64,000 bases of DNA, taken from contig NC_049994.1 of NCBI RefSeq assembly GCF_000003815.2, forward strand, positions 13,032,382-13,096,381, read 5' to 3'. Shown piece by piece: positions 1-12,922 of this stretch. Numbering within the stretch: position 1 is the first letter of the stretch; each line of letters starts with the position of its first letter. The translations under genes and the position numbers were made by a program. This DNA is from Branchiostoma floridae (lineage: Eukaryota > Chordata > Leptocardii > Amphioxiformes > Branchiostomatidae). A model generated the notes under the pieces. It ran no database searches. It had not been told where the DNA came from and worked only from the letters and a program-made list of their open reading frames with translations.

Positions 1-99
1 TTAGATGTGACCAGTGATTCACTGCAAGTAACAGTTCTTTTACTTCCCTTAGGCCAACCTTAGGCCCTGTGAATAGAGAAACAAGATTCCAATATCACC

Positions 100-3000
100 A
101 TGGCAACACGACTACTCCGTATTCTCCACCTAAGACATCAGGCGTTGTCTCTCTGGAAAGGACCGCCAGGTTACATGAACAGGACTCTTCTGTTGGGAAG
201 ATTACCCAGTAGCACTGTATCAATGGTCCACAGTCAGCATACAGATGTAGAGAGTGGTGTAGTCACAGCTGAAGGCTCGCAAACGACAGACTTAGAAACT
301 GAGAGGTTCACCTTGGAGACAAGGTTAAGAAATGCGCAGAGTCCCGAAGACGTCTGGAAGGAACTGAACGAAGAAGGCATGACCGGAGACAATGCAGTTC
401 TCGCTATCTCCAAGTTGAATGGCTTTACACAAACCATGAAGGAGGGGGGAGTCACAAATGATGCTATTCTCCAAGATCCGAACTTCCTAGTCCTGTGTAA
501 CGTTGCTAACAACAGCGTGACTAAGATGTTCACCGGTAGCGTCCTTTCAATGCTCAGAAACTTGCTACAGATCGGTATGAACCCAGAGAGCAAGATAATC
601 AAATCCTTGGAGACTGAAATCCGATGGCGCATGCGCCGACTGAACATCTACCATCTCTGCTTTCTCGCGCAATTCCCCATGCACGATGGATCCGCCACGG
701 AGAGTCAGAAAGAGCTCATGAGCGAGGTGTTGCGGAATCTGGACATGCGCTGGACCGAACTCCGTGAACCACGGTCCGTCGTACAGCTGATGGCAAGCGT
801 GGGTCACCTGTCCACAGGGTTGATGGAGAGGTTAGAAGACAAAGTGCTAGAGATGGCGGAACAACTCACACAAGAGGAGACAGCAAGAGTGCTGCAGGTC
901 TTAGCCAATCGGGGCAGGCGGACGGTACCGCTACTCCGGGCTCTGGCCTACCACCTGTCCCGGCGACAGTTTCGGCTGGACCACAACGTCGCCTCCACCA
1001 TCGCGTACGCTTTCGCCAGCCTGAACTTCCCGAACACCGCCGTTCTGCAGAAGATGTCGTCAGAACTCGTGGAGCAGGTGCCTGAACTGAAGCCCCCCAC
1101 CCTCATCAGTTTTGCCAAGTCCTACTCCTACCTGAAGTGGCACCACCAGCCACTCGTGGACACCATGGCTGCTTACCTCACAACAAACCTCAAGTTTCTG
1201 TCGGAAGAACAGGTCAGAGCTTTGGGATTTGTTCATTTTCCCCCTGTCTATTAATCACGATCAAATATATCTATCTATATCTCCCCCAGACAGCTGCGGA
1301 CTTCTGGATTAGATTTTATCGGAAGTACCATTAGACTAATCTCCCCAAGCAGNNNNNNNNNNNNNNNNNNNNNNNNNNNNNNNNNNNNNNNNNNNNNNNN
1401 NNNNNNNNNNNNNNNNNNNNNNNNNNNNNNNNNNNNNNNNNNNNNNNNNNNNACAGCAAGATCTGCTTGGAGATTACCAATAGACTATTTTGAATGACTG
1501 ATATGTATGTACAGCCAAATGGTGATCTCCAACCATGTGTGGAAAAGCAAAATGGAAACCTGTGTCAATCTCCTGATTATGTGGAGCAGAAAGGCACACA
1601 GGAACTTGAGAAAATGATTTTTCCACATCTGCTTGGACTTGGAGATAAGGGCAACTGTTAAAGCATATTGTTAAAGGCTTGTTGTTATTCATCTATTCTT
1701 ATATTTTTTTCTACATCCTCTCAGGTGGCAAACTTTTTGCTGGCATTTGGAAGGCTGAACTTCACTCCAAGCAGTGCAGATGAGTTTTTTGATCAGGTAA
1801 CAAATTCATTAAATAGTATATAATTTATATGTCATAAAATGTTAACTTGAAGTTGAACACTTCAATATATCAGTGCCATGTGTAAACTGTAAACTATGTG
1901 ACAAGCCAAACCTGCTCTTATATTGAATTTGAAATCAAAATCATGATGTGTCCATCATGAGCCAAAGTTCATAGAATCATACCATGCAAAAGCTTCAGCA
2001 AGATCAAGTGTTTAACTGTTATGTAAGCTCATGACATGTGTCCCCAGCAAAAACCTGTAAATATGCATGTATTGCCTACATGTATATAACCAAACTTCTG
2101 TGTAACACACTCTAAAAGATTACGTTACTGTTAGAATTGCAATGGGACAAACTTGGTGAAAAAAGATGAAGACAAATGATACATAGATGATAATAAACAC
2201 CTAGGACTGTCATAACCTGTGTTCTTGTATCTCCCAGGTCCTGCCCTATGTGACAGAGGGTTTGTCCACCTTGCCCAAGTGGATGCAGCTGGACCTGGTG
2301 TGGTCGCTGGCCATCCTGGGCAGACTGACCCTAGCACTGGTGGCCAAAGTGCTGACCCCATCCTTCTACATGTCTCTTACAGGTCAGAGGTCACAGTTGA
2401 ATTCCTTTAGATCGATTTCTTATTGAACTAGTTAAACTGTATACTAATATCCAACACAAAAATTGGACTCACCCAAATTTTCGTCTGAATAGCACCAGTC
2501 AGATTAGTTTCTTATTTAAAAGGCTTACACATGTGCATGCAGTGTGGGTTCAAAACTGTCAAGAGCTTAGATGTACATACCTGCTCTTCTTTTTACTTTA
2601 TTTTAAAGAATTTAAGTACTGGTGTATATGTGGTATAAATCTCAACCATTCATAACCTCAATTCTGACATTAAAATCAATTTCTTAGCTCAGAGAAAAGA
2701 GTAGAGGTCTCCTATTAACCTTTTTCTACTGCTGGACTTCACAATCAATACAACTTTGGTGCATGCCAAAAGACTACCTCAGTAGTAAGAAGAAGATAAA
2801 ATGAAGATAAGGAGTTTTTCTCAAGTGAAACGTGTTGTTTGTTTATTTGTTGATCTCCAGAGGGACTATCCTTCAAGGCTCAGTCGTCCCTCCTGAAGAT
2901 TCTCCACATCCACACCACTGTCCGGCAGGAGCTGACCGGTTACTCCGGCCCCCTGCTGACCACAGAGTTCTGCCACCCTAGCAGGGTCCACGTCAGCCCT

Positions 3001-5045
3001 GGGAAGAACAACAAGGCAGTGTTACCTGTAGTGGACACCGTAGCCACGGTGGTGGGGGGGCTGCACAAGCTACGGTCGGAAGTCGTCACTCCGTACGGCT
3101 GGACACTTGGTTAGTGTTAGACTTGATGTTTGTTTATACAGCTACATTTGTATCTTAGAAATGTGTGTTGTTCTTCTTTTTAAACTTGTATGAGACACCT
3201 ATGGATCCCAAGTTACTTTTTTATTAGATTTAATGCCAACAGTTTTTGCTGGGTATCGATGTGCAGATGTTGGCACCAAATCCGTTATGTGTTTAGGCCC
3301 AGGATTAGATACATTATCTGAAAAGGCCCGGTGGACGTCACTCCAACGTAAGAGAAAGTTATATTAAGTGCCTTTTCCAAAGGCACAACACCAGGACCAG
3401 TGGGTATCCAGTTTATGCTGGTTACCAAAGAGGGTACAAATGAACTTTGACGTTAACATAATTATTGTTGATGTCGCCCCTTAGACTGTGAGTTTGTGCT
3501 GGACAAGGATAACCGCGGCCTGACTGTACATGAGTACAAGGCTGACCACATCCCCGGGGACCAATCAGGACTGATAGCACTGCCAGAGGGAAGCCACAGG
3601 TCAGATATGCTCTTCTGTTAGCTGTCAATCAATCAGTAAATCAACCAATCAAATACCATATTATGGAAAGATGTTTCAAGAAACGTAAATGTTGGTAATA
3701 GTTGACTGCTTTCACCCAACTTGCACAAGTATAAAGCAATGCAGAGAAACTATATCAAACTTTGTAATTGTATGGTGAATTTTACAATGAGGCAGTTGCA
3801 AATCATTGAAATAAAGAAATAGGTTATCTACTGGTACTTCTTATGCAGTCACACAGATTTAACAGTACTTGATACATACTGTATTTGTTTTCTGAATATT
3901 ACTTCTGTACATTGTATCCGAAATGGCAACTGGCAGTTCCTCGCCTCTTGTATGGAATTACAGTTTACAGAATGACCATGTAAGTAACCCCGTTGTGTGC
4001 AGGTTTGCACTGCTGGTGTGGGAGTATGGGAACTACTGTGTGCAGAGTAGGAAGCTGCTGGGCAGGTTTGCCATGTGCAGACGACATCTACAGGCAGCAG
4101 ACTTCACCTTACTGGAGGTGGGCTCACTTCAGTCTAGTGCTGTAGATATGTATAGTTTATGTCAATGAAACAGAACAAAGTTTTTAAAGTCTATTGATTC
4201 TTGTGTTGCAGCATGATGTAAAGTGATATCTTGCCAATGTGGTGTGGTATTGTAGATTTGGGTGTTAAAAAGATTTATATAGCCAGCTTTTCTTCTTTTA
4301 TACTACATGAATATGTATGAGAATTGTCAGCAATGAACACTAATACACACAAATAAACACACATGTGCACACGCACCTCTCCCACTCTGTCTCTCATTTT
4401 CTCTCTTTCCTTCTCTCTTTATCCTTCTATTTTACTCATCCTTTAAGGAGGTTATGATCTCCTTGTTGTTTTTCTCTCTCTAACACACACATGCGCTAGA
4501 CTCCCTTGCAGTCTTCGGACGGGGCTGTTTTTTTGGGGGTGGGGGGCGTTGGTTCACAATTTTCAATGTTGGCCATTGTCTCTTGTGTCGGGAAAGGGAG
4601 TTAATCGAGGAAGGGAGTTAATCGAGGAAGGGTTGATGGGACGGGGGAAAACTCCCTTCCACAGCAAACTCCCTTCCTTGATTAACTCCCTTTCCCAACA
4701 CAAGAGACCAGGGCCAATGTTGAAAATCGCGAACCAACGCGAAAAAAGCCCCGTCCGAAGACTGCAAGGGAGTCTACACATGCGCACACCTAAACGCACA
4801 AACATAATGTTATTGTGTCCACCACTCATCAGTGCACTTGTTGTGTTTTTGCATCTATGGACTGTTGCTTAACCTGCCATTATGCCTACAGTGTATTACA
4901 CATATTTGTATCTGATATTTTGTGCCTTTTTTCACAGGTGCCGTTTTACGAATGGAAAGAGCTGAAATCAGAGTTCCAGCGAGTAGAGTATATCAAGGAC
5001 AAGATAAGAAAGGCTATAGCAGAGGAGGCCGTCAATGTATTATAG
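100..5045 (+). CDS. FASTKD4: FASTKD4/TBRG4-like mitochondrial RNA-processing protein, complete, 7 exons
   Basis: Exons 100-1212, 1725-1796, 2238-2382, 2861-3109, 3485-3599, 4003-4117 and 4938-5045 join in phase to 638 residues (1917 nt), close to vertebrate TBRG4 length. The start is the first ATG and gives an Arg-rich, acid-poor N terminus typical of a mitochondrial presequence. Residues ~370-445 ([13 protein letters not shown]..., [18 protein letters not shown]...) fit the FAST_1 region and ~445-530 fit FAST_2. The last two exons, ending [15 protein letters not shown] then a [10 protein letters not shown] helix, are a RAP domain. FASTK proteins bind mitochondrial transcripts and control their processing and stability. 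The 100-N gap at 1353-1452 lies in intron 1; exons 1 and 2 are both phase 0 and join cleanly, so no exon need be missing. FASTKD4 rather than another FASTKD paralogue rests on overall resemblance and length. Confidence 0.8.
1337..1476. mobile_element. small MITE in intron 1, interrupted by the assembly gap
   Basis: TAATCTCC(CC)AAGCAG on the left is mirrored by ATCTGCTTGGAGATTA on the right. Flanks ccattagac and ccaatagac form a 9-bp direct repeat with one mismatch, so this looks like a short TIR element with a target-site duplication. Most of its interior is N. The same terminal motif recurs elsewhere in the window. Confidence 0.6.
1353..1452. other. assembly gap (100 N)
   Basis: Run of 100 Ns inside FASTKD4-like intron 1; no sequence can be read. 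Confidence 0.99.
4497..4776. mobile_element. 280-bp foldback MITE in FASTKD4-like intron 6
   Basis: The ends are long inverted repeats beginning TAGACTCCCTTGCAGTC and ending in its complement; the arms pair over most of their length. A perfect 9-bp direct repeat, cacatgcgc, flanks it at 4488-4496 and 4777-4785. Nine-base duplications are typical of Mutator-like elements, so MULE-derived MITE is the best guess. It has no coding capacity. Confidence 0.85.
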
Positions 5046-5364
5046 CCACGCTGTACCACATAACGCTTACGAGAAAACCTGTAAAACAATCTAGCTATAG
5101 AGTTTGGTACTACAATGTTCAAATGTTAGGATATTATGATGCAAAAGCAAGATTTTCTTAAGGAATTAAGGAAGAATAAGTGTTCAACAGTGACTGTTCA
5201 ACAATCTTTTGAAATTAATCTACATCACACTGTAGGGTGATGTTACAAAAACATCCATGACAATTACAATCAAGATCAAGATATGTTGATGAAATGAAAT
5301 GTACAATGTAGTGTACAATGGAAGCTGTGCGTGAAGTTATCAACAATACATTGGAATGTATGGA

Positions 5365-5370
5365 ATTAAA
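5365..5370 (+). promoter_or_regulatory. probable poly(A) signal (ATTAAA)
   Basis: ATTAAA about 320 bp past the FASTKD4-like stop codon, followed by a T/G-rich stretch (tgttgttgtgtgc) suited to a downstream element. Confidence 0.45.
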
Positions 5371-5894
5371 ATGTCTGTTAAAAAACTCAAACTGTTGTTG
5401 TGTGCTTCCTATTCATAATGTCTGAATCAGTAAGACACTGTTGTCTTCCTGGAATAGATTTTATTTCACACCTGTAATTTTCCACTGCTATCTAGGAGTA
5501 TATTGTCATGTATTGAAGTATTCAGGGCACACACACTCACTCACTCGTCCTCTTGCACGTGTTGCTTAAAGCCAACTGAAAGTACCACGGTTCTCCACCG
5601 TACTCTGCTCGTCAATGCTAACTGCGCCTGGTGGAGGGTGATGTCATACACACATACTTTTATTAATTATTGTAGCCCGCCATGATTATGTATGAATAGA
5701 TTATATTTAACTCGTAAATTTCCACTGCTATCCAGGATTATATTATCATGCATTAGATTCTACATGGCTTACACTCCTGCATGTACATGAATTCTAAGTT
5801 ATTCCTTACTAATCTGACATGAAGTCATCTATTTGTCTTTTAATAACGTTTACCCATTGAAAAAACGGGGAAATGAAATACATGTGCGGGTATT
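5371..5894. other. intergenic DNA with a diverged tandem duplication
   Basis: No gene seen. A segment starting gaatagattttattt and containing ttccactgctatc (about 5451-5530) recurs in diverged form at about 5693-5760, giving a ~240-bp direct duplication between the first two genes. Confidence 0.5.
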
Positions 5895-5906
5895 CGCGCA
5901 TGCGCG
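5895..5906 (+). promoter_or_regulatory. NRF1-type palindrome
   Basis: CGCGCATGCGCG fits the NRF1 consensus YGCGCAYGCGCR and lies about 150 bp upstream of the chosen ATG of the next gene, so it is a plausible core-promoter element. No TATA box is apparent. Confidence 0.5.
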
Positions 5907-6055
5907 TGAAGGACTGTAGGTACAGCACGTTCGACGTTCCAGAATGCCAAGAATCGAATTCGAACCAGCGCCTAGCAACCGAATTCTATTTACAAAACAC
6001 CCGTCAGAGAAGCCTGAGTTTTCGAGTCACGTTTTTTACGAACTCCTTGGCAAAG

Positions 6056-8904
6056 ATGGGACTTTTGGGGATCTTGAAGAAGATAGCGATTTTGTACTTC
6101 CTGTCTTGTCTAATTCCGGACAAGCATGAGAAGTTCCGGGATTTGCTTGAGTACTGGCCGCGGAAAGACGCTGTAGGGCTCACTATGGTGGAGAAACTAC
6201 CCGTCTTCGAAACCACCGAAGACTCGCTCAGAGTGTACCAGGTAACGTTACGGACACGGATGTCAACTCGTGTGTACTGTATACACTATATTCAGTTAGC
6301 TAGTCGGTAAATGAGTTGTATGATCGCTACCTGTATCCATTATACTCTACAAGGGAATTTCCGGAATCGAGGGGATACAACCTATCATACTTAACATCTG
6401 TGATGGTTGTTGTTTAGACACCATCCACACACTGACAAACGCGACTGTCTTTGGTGCTCAACACCATCAACTCACAGTTGTCGCGGTGTTGAACACCATC
6501 TACACACACGCTAACACACCTGTCACTTGTGCTGAACACTGATAATCATACGTGTCCCTGGTGCTGAACACCATCCAAGCACTGGTAAACACACCTGTCT
6601 CTGGTGCTGAACTTTCTGGATTGGGACGAAAAGACTGACAAATCTGTGTTCCATCTTTCTCTTTAATGACACGAGAATCTTAAAGTTTTGTTGTGACTAT
6701 TTTGTATGTGTTGTGTTATACCACAGATTACCGATAGAGAGACCTTCATAACTGCGTATGTCCGACCGTCAGACACCGGAGGTCTCGGCAAGCTGGTCCG
6801 CTGTAAGTTGTACAAGGGCAGAAGCCGTGACGTCATGATCACAGCTCTGACTGACTACGGCTGGAAGGACCAGAACACAGTTCTGAATGACGTCACTGAT
6901 ACTGAAGACGCATGGTGAGTTATCTTGATATCATTGTTACTACACAATAGTTGTCTGCAAATTGGTTCCCTGAAAGAACTCATGCACTTTCTAGAAGTAT
7001 TTTGAGTCTACGATCTTTTGTATGCCATATCCCTGGCGCCGAACACCACGGAGAAGGTAACACACAGTTAACATAACTATCCTTGGTGCTGAACACCATC
7101 TATGGAAAGGACAGCGCACCAGTCCCCGGTGTCAACACTGTCCATACACCGTCCCTGGTGCTGAACACCTTCCACACACAGGTTTCCTTGAATGGACTCG
7201 AATGCGCTTTCGAAAATGTATAAGATACTCATACAAGGAAATTGTTGTCATTCACACAAAGTTGCACCTGACACAGAAGCATCAACACATACTATGTGTC
7301 CCTCTGTATGGCACAAACCCAAACCCCTGCCGGACAGCATGTTCCAACCTTGCCGTTCCCCAGGCGCTACAGTTACCTCATGACCAGCTGTTTCTGGAAC
7401 CGCCGGGATCCTTATCGCCGCTTCGACGAGCTGGCCGAACTGCCGCCACCAGACCCGCTCACCTGGTTGCTCAGGGCTGGCAGGAATGTCTTTAAAACAG
7501 CCACAAGTTACTTCCAGGACGGTGGACGCTCGATAGGGAAGGCGACAGGTCAGTGTTTGGGTGTTCTTTTCCATTGCTTTCAAAGAATAAGATAAACCCA
7601 CCTTGTTCACTTGTATAGAGACACAAATTGCACCCCCCCCCCAAAAAAAACCTCGTTAACAAGCTTAAGTGTACTGTGAATCTTAAAATATTCTTGGTGT
7701 CACAAAACACGTCTACAATATTGTTTTGACTGCGAACGTGAAACGCCACACAAATCTCCTTTACGCTTTTACCGTAAAATTCAATCTCCGCAAAAATGAA
7801 TTTACATTACTGAAACAGAAAGTTTGGGTGCAAGATGTGACCGAACCTAGCACGTACACGTGTTGCAAAGAGGAAATAATTTTCGAAACGACAGTTTAAG
7901 GCTAATGATATTGGTGCACACTGTCAATGGCGTGAATTAAGGAAAGAGACCCTACAGTTGGTCTTCAGTTATTCTGTTCGGGAGAACGAATATGAAGTTT
8001 AGTCTGTATTCCTAGATATCACGATGTATTTATTTCTGCTGCTCCAGACCCACGAACGGACGACACCAACACACAAACGACACTGACGATGACTGTAAAG
8101 GCATACGTGACTAAAACGGTCTTGCCTGAGGACGCTGAACCTGATAATCCCAATGGTGAGTACGGGTGAATTGTTGTTGTTCACAGATCAGTCTAAACTT
8201 GTTTTAACGAAAAGTAAGAACATTGATGGTTAAGTGATGTACTCATTGACACTAAATTGCTATCCATATCGTTGCTAACTGCGAATATATAACGTTTAAC
8301 TTAACAATTAGTGTATTTATCTTTTTTTGTTGGTTAGTATCCCGAACTTTACTTATATCTCTTTTGTAAGAGTTGTTGGATAGTTCGTACGCGTACCTGT
8401 TTAACAGTATAGAGATGTAGATTCATAATTAACTAAGATATGAAAAATAGATTCATTTTTGGTCTAGTCAAACCATTTCTTTACTTACAGACTCGGTAAA
8501 GGAAGATGACGCTACGATAGGCTGGTTTGACCAACTCTGCCGCACAGTCGGACACAGCGTAGCCTCGGTGTGTGGGGCAGGTGACGTCACAACAACTGTT
8601 GGAACGGGACAGACGAGCGAAGGAAATACAGATATCGGTAGGGAAACATACTTTCCGTGGGGTCATAATGTGGTCTATAAGATATATACAAGCACACTTT
8701 TACGGACACCTAAAATGACACACTTTCGTTCGATTAATGAAAGATTTTCGATATCTATCTTATACTTAAATAAGGTTCCATTCAATTTTTTGTGTTAAAT
8801 CGGCCTCAGGTGATGACGAGTCCACCACAGGCAGGTGGCACGCCTTCAACTACGTCATGGATCACGTGATCACAGGGTGGGCAGCTGAAGGGGGAGGGGG
8901 TTAA
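6056..8904 (+). CDS. unrecognised 302-residue protein with hydrophobic N terminus, 6 exons
   Basis: Exons 6056-6241, 6727-6914, 7364-7548, 8048-8155, 8491-8637 and 8810-8904 all have GT-AG borders and consistent phases (0, 2, 1, 1, 1), giving 303 codons with stop. The chosen ATG opens MGLLGILKKIAILYFLSCLI, a likely signal peptide or membrane anchor; upstream in-frame codons back to 5873 are judged 5' UTR because they precede this segment. The middle holds an Arg/aromatic stretch (CFWNRRDPYRRFDELAEL) and a PPPDP turn. The C-terminal third is acidic and Thr-rich, with two cysteines (LCRTVGHSVASVCG), and ends in a glycine run. I recognise no domain. The clean exon phasing argues for a real gene; function unknown. 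Confidence 0.7.
6415..6615 (+). repeat. degenerate ~40-bp minisatellite in intron 1
   Basis: About five imperfect units carrying the core TGGTGCTGAACACCATC with (a)cacacctgtc linkers. The core resembles that of the 26-bp array at 9.6 kb. Confidence 0.7.
7025..7180 (+). repeat. same degenerate minisatellite in intron 2
   Basis: Three to four units of the TGGTGCTGAACACC type, immediately upstream of exon 3. The shared core links it to the intron 1 array and to the intergenic array. Confidence 0.65.
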
Positions 8905-9599
8905 GATGAGTGATGTAGAAATGTTAATAGTTCAAAGAAAAAAGTATTTTGTAAAAAAAAAAACACAAACAAAAAATTCAAAAAAAGAGTCTTGGAATAG
9001 CCTCAAGAGGGAATGTGTGATATCTTCCAAGCTACAATAGTATTGCCTGAGCTACATTTAGTTCTTCACATAAACTGAAACATTACAGATCTGATTTTCA
9101 TTTAAAGTAAACCAATGAAATATGTTATATTCCCTGGATTTGCATCAAGTTTTGACAAATGTTATGAAAGAAGATCTTCCTGCGCTTGTTGGTGTACGAA
9201 GAATAAAATGACAATACTTTGTTCATATTCAGCAAATTGTACTTCTGGTGCTACATGCATGTTACGTGTGTACATTGGACAGACAGCACATCTTATCATA
9301 CCCTACATTTCTGTCACTGCATTTTCCAGGCAAGAGTCTATCCTGGATTAAGGGCGAGATTTATGCTTGTCTCCTAAGTTTATCTGAGTATCAATTCTGT
9401 ATGAAGTAACCAATAGAAATAAAATGGATGTGGAAAGCTTGCTCATGTATTGCAGTCTACATGCTTTCATGTACTATATGTACGGGAATGTTACATTTTG
9501 AGTTAAGGAATGATTGTGAAACAAATTCAAATATTCATTAAACCACCTCTTTTACTTTGTACTACTTTACCTACTTAAGTAAATCGATTGTGTTCAGCG
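8905..9599 (+). other. 3' UTR and intergenic spacer
   Basis: Follows the stop of the unrecognised gene. It holds A-rich runs near 8950 and AATAAA at 9418-9423, a candidate poly(A) signal. No other gene seen. Confidence 0.5.
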
Positions 9600-10033
9600 C
9601 CCGGGATAGGTGTGTCTTCCTATCAGACCTCCTCTGTCCTTATTTTCAAAGGGCGTACCTGTCCTTAGTGCTGAAGGACCTCCTCTGTCCTTGATACTTA
9701 ATGTCATTCCCTGTCCTTAGTGAAGATTCCCTGTCCTTGGTGCTAAAGGACCACCCCTGTCGTTGGTGCTAAAGGACATTCCCTGTCCTTAGTGCTAAAG
9801 TACCTTCCCTGTCCTTTGTGCTAAAGGACCTTCCTTGTCCTTGGTGCTAAAGGACCTTCCCTGTCCTTGGTGCTAAAGGATCCTGCCCGTCCTTGGTGCT
9901 AAAGGACCTTCCCTGTCCTTAGTGCTAAAGGAGCTTCCCTGTCCTTAATGCTAAAGGACCCTCCCTGTCCTTAGTGCTAAAGGAGCTTCCCTGTCCTTAG
10001 TGCTTAAGGACCTTCCCTGTCCTTAGTGCTAAA
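9600..10033 (+). repeat. 26-bp minisatellite, left part
   Basis: Tandem units containing CTTCCCTGTCCTTAGTGCTA followed by aaggac. Units are degenerate at the left end and regular toward the right. The array stops mid-unit at gtgctaaa and resumes at 15891, so it was split by an insertion. Confidence 0.9.
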
Positions 10034-10597
10034 CCCTTCCGCTGCGTACAGCCTCGAGCGTGGTTCCCCCGAGGCAAGCCCGATCCTGCCCCGATAACCC
10101 ACGATTAGGGAATCGCTATTCGTCGGCAATCCCCGGTAATCCCCGGTGTACTTCGGGAGAACAGCCTCGTTTTCATGTTTACAGGGTGGACATTGTTTGC
10201 AAGGTTATCGAGCGAGTTTTTGTGACATTTGCAGCTTAATTTTAGCGCGATATGATCGCGCTACCATGAAGACGCTTCCGGAGACGACAGATGAGTGATC
10301 ATTTCACAATCAACGAGGACTCAGATAAATGTAACTACAATGAAAACTATGATCTAGCCATGTCTTGGCCTCGTGTTTACAACTGTATGTAACATCGTAA
10401 GCCATGGGAAGGGATCTGTACGAGTTTTGAAAAGATATTTGTGACATTACTTGGTTTTTACAGATGATCGATCATGTGTTGACTTACCGGAGTAAGCATT
10501 TCCATATGTCATTGGTGAAATATATTCAAATAGACCTGGAACAATCTTGTCTTTGTTTTGTTCGCCTTGTGTATGGTCTAAGCTTTTCAGAAATGTA
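10034..10597. other. insert sequence left of the pogo element
   Basis: Neither minisatellite nor pogo element. It begins CCCTTCCGC at the array junction, and the matching piece 15756-15890 ends GCGGAAGAG. TAAA is repeated at both array junctions. This could be an older, about 0.7-kb transposon into which the pogo element inserted, but the terminal inverted repeat is only about 9 bp with one mismatch. No gene seen. Confidence 0.35.
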
Positions 10598-10620
10598 ACG
10601 GGAGGTGCTGTAACTTCGGA
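10598..10620 (+). repeat. pogo element left terminal inverted repeat
   Basis: 23 bp beginning ACGGGAGGTGCTG immediately after a TA dinucleotide; its complement is at 15731-15753. Confidence 0.85.
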
Positions 10621-12922
10621 CGACTTTTTACTAGTTCGACATCACAGAGGACGGGTGTGGGTTGTTAGAAAACCGTTACGTTTAGGTCAATGATAAATGA
10701 GCATGTTAGTATCGATAGCCTTGTCCTTGTGGAGACGACTTTACATGGTCCATGCTCTATCAAGCGGTGGATTACAGTCGGATAAAGCGGCGCGGCATTG
10801 AAAGTAACAAAACGTTCGATTCTGTTCTACTTCAAACATGGTGCTCTAACTTCGGATGATACATGATCAGATCAATTTTCTAAATCTTAGTTAAGATATG
10901 CGTAAAAGAATTGGAAAATTACGTATCAAATAACTTCAACTTTCCACTGATGGTCAATTTTTGGTCGTGCGTAAATCGTTAGAGATCTGAAGCGCACTGT
11001 AACGAAACATGGGCTTACGCCGCCAGTTCCTTGTAGGCCATGTCGACGTTGATGATCTCTTAATATTGTGCCTAAGGTGGTAAATAGTTAGGCTTCTGAA
11101 AATCACTGCAAACTGCAGACGCACAAATAGTCCACATATGTTTTCCGAAGCTGCCTAGCCATGCATACACCGGAAATTGACGCGTTGACCTCTGCACTCG
11201 GCAAGCGCACACCGCATGTGAATCCAAAATGCGCTGTAAACATCCACTGTTGTTCCATTGAAAGCCGTGCCAGATTCTATCCATTCTGGTAAAATGCAAA
11301 GAAATCTTGGTAGCTTTTACAAGTTACAAACGATTTCCTGGTTGGTTAATTCGCCATATAATGCGTCACATTCTCCCTACATAATAGCGTAAGTTGCTAT
11401 CTTGATGGACGAGCCAACAACTCGGAAGCACGGGTGTGTGTTTAGGGGTTGAACATAAGTTTACGTTTTAGGTAAACAATGATGTTTGTTATGAACTGCG
11501 TTTCAATAAAAAAAATATTAAATACTAAATATATATTTCACGAACAATGCATACGTATCTGTGATTGGTTTCTTAGTATTTCATTATAATTTATCACACC
11601 CCTTTAGCAGTACTATTGTCGTCCTTGCGCTAAGGCTTACACAGCGCGCAATACCCTTGAGCGGGATAGACTAATATGAACATGGGGAAACAATTGCACG
11701 GAGGAATGTCCACTTTAAAACCGAAAGACTCCAAACCGTCACTGAAATTTGGTTACCATCATAACTACCACCAATAAATAGTGATTTGGTAACGGGACGA
11801 AATGTATTTTCAGATACAATGGTCAAACAAAAGAGTGATGTGATAATGTTACAGTCCAGCTATTTCCCCACCAAATTCGATTTACACAGAAATCGCGACA
11901 GAAACTTTTCATACACGGCACCAAGATTTCTCTCTGAACCAAGAAGTGTGGAGTTGACATAATCGTATTTACCTTATAATATGAGCGAAAGGAACATGAT
12001 TCCATTATTAAACGCGTCTTGTTATTTTGAATTGTCAGTGTGCTATTTTGTTAATTACTACGCGTGAAATACACGACCGCCAGATTAGAATGCTTCTTAT
12101 CAACACGATCGTGCGAAGAAAATTTAGCTTTTGTAGATCGTTACACGGACCAACTTATACTACAACATTGATAACACCACACGAATGTTTGCCGAATTCA
12201 GAATTTTACTCAACAATTTTGAAAGCTTGCCTGAGGTATATGAACTAGTTACGTTAGAGAAACAGTTGCTTTAAAAATGTTACATAGAGTTTCCCCTACT
12301 CGAGAACATAAGAAAAACATAGCAAGCAACTCTGTAACATGGATTCACCAATGACATTTACAATTACAATTTCAATGAGATTCTAAATGTATGTACAAAA
12401 ATGGAAAAAAAAGATTATTGTGTATATAACGTTATCATCAAATCATATGCCTTTGCATGTGTAAACATGCCAGGACGGTGTCTAACCTAGTAACAACGAC
12501 TAGAACTGTAGCGACGGGACTCGCACTCAGAAACGCTAGATCAATCACTGTACCGAAAGCCCGTACTGTGAGGCTTAGTAACTCCTTCCTCCACTGTGCA
12601 ATTCGGCTCTATAACAAGACAACTGCCCAGTAAACACTATTCAACATTTTAGTCGCTATGCACACAGTCTGTAACTTCTGTATGGTTTGTCTAACGTAAC
12701 TTTAATGAATTATTGTACTATATGATCGCTCAGCGAAAAAGAGTGTTTTTGATATGCCGGTTATTGCCAAGTGTTGTAATAAGAACAAAATCCGGGTGTA
12801 TCACCCGTGAGTTCCTTACTGAATAAAACATTTCATTTCATTTAAACTGTCGTTTCCGAGAAGTGCAAATCGTTCTATTAATGTCAATTCGACATTACCA
12901 AACATGTTCAAACTTCCAACTT

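Noticed and set aside
4549-4872. Open frames over the intronic MITE
   Set aside because: They span the inverted repeat on both strands and have no coding character.
5873-6055. 61-codon N-terminal extension of the unrecognised gene
   Set aside because: In frame, but it overlaps the NRF1-type promoter motif and would bury the hydrophobic N-terminal segment; the ATG at 6056 is preferred.
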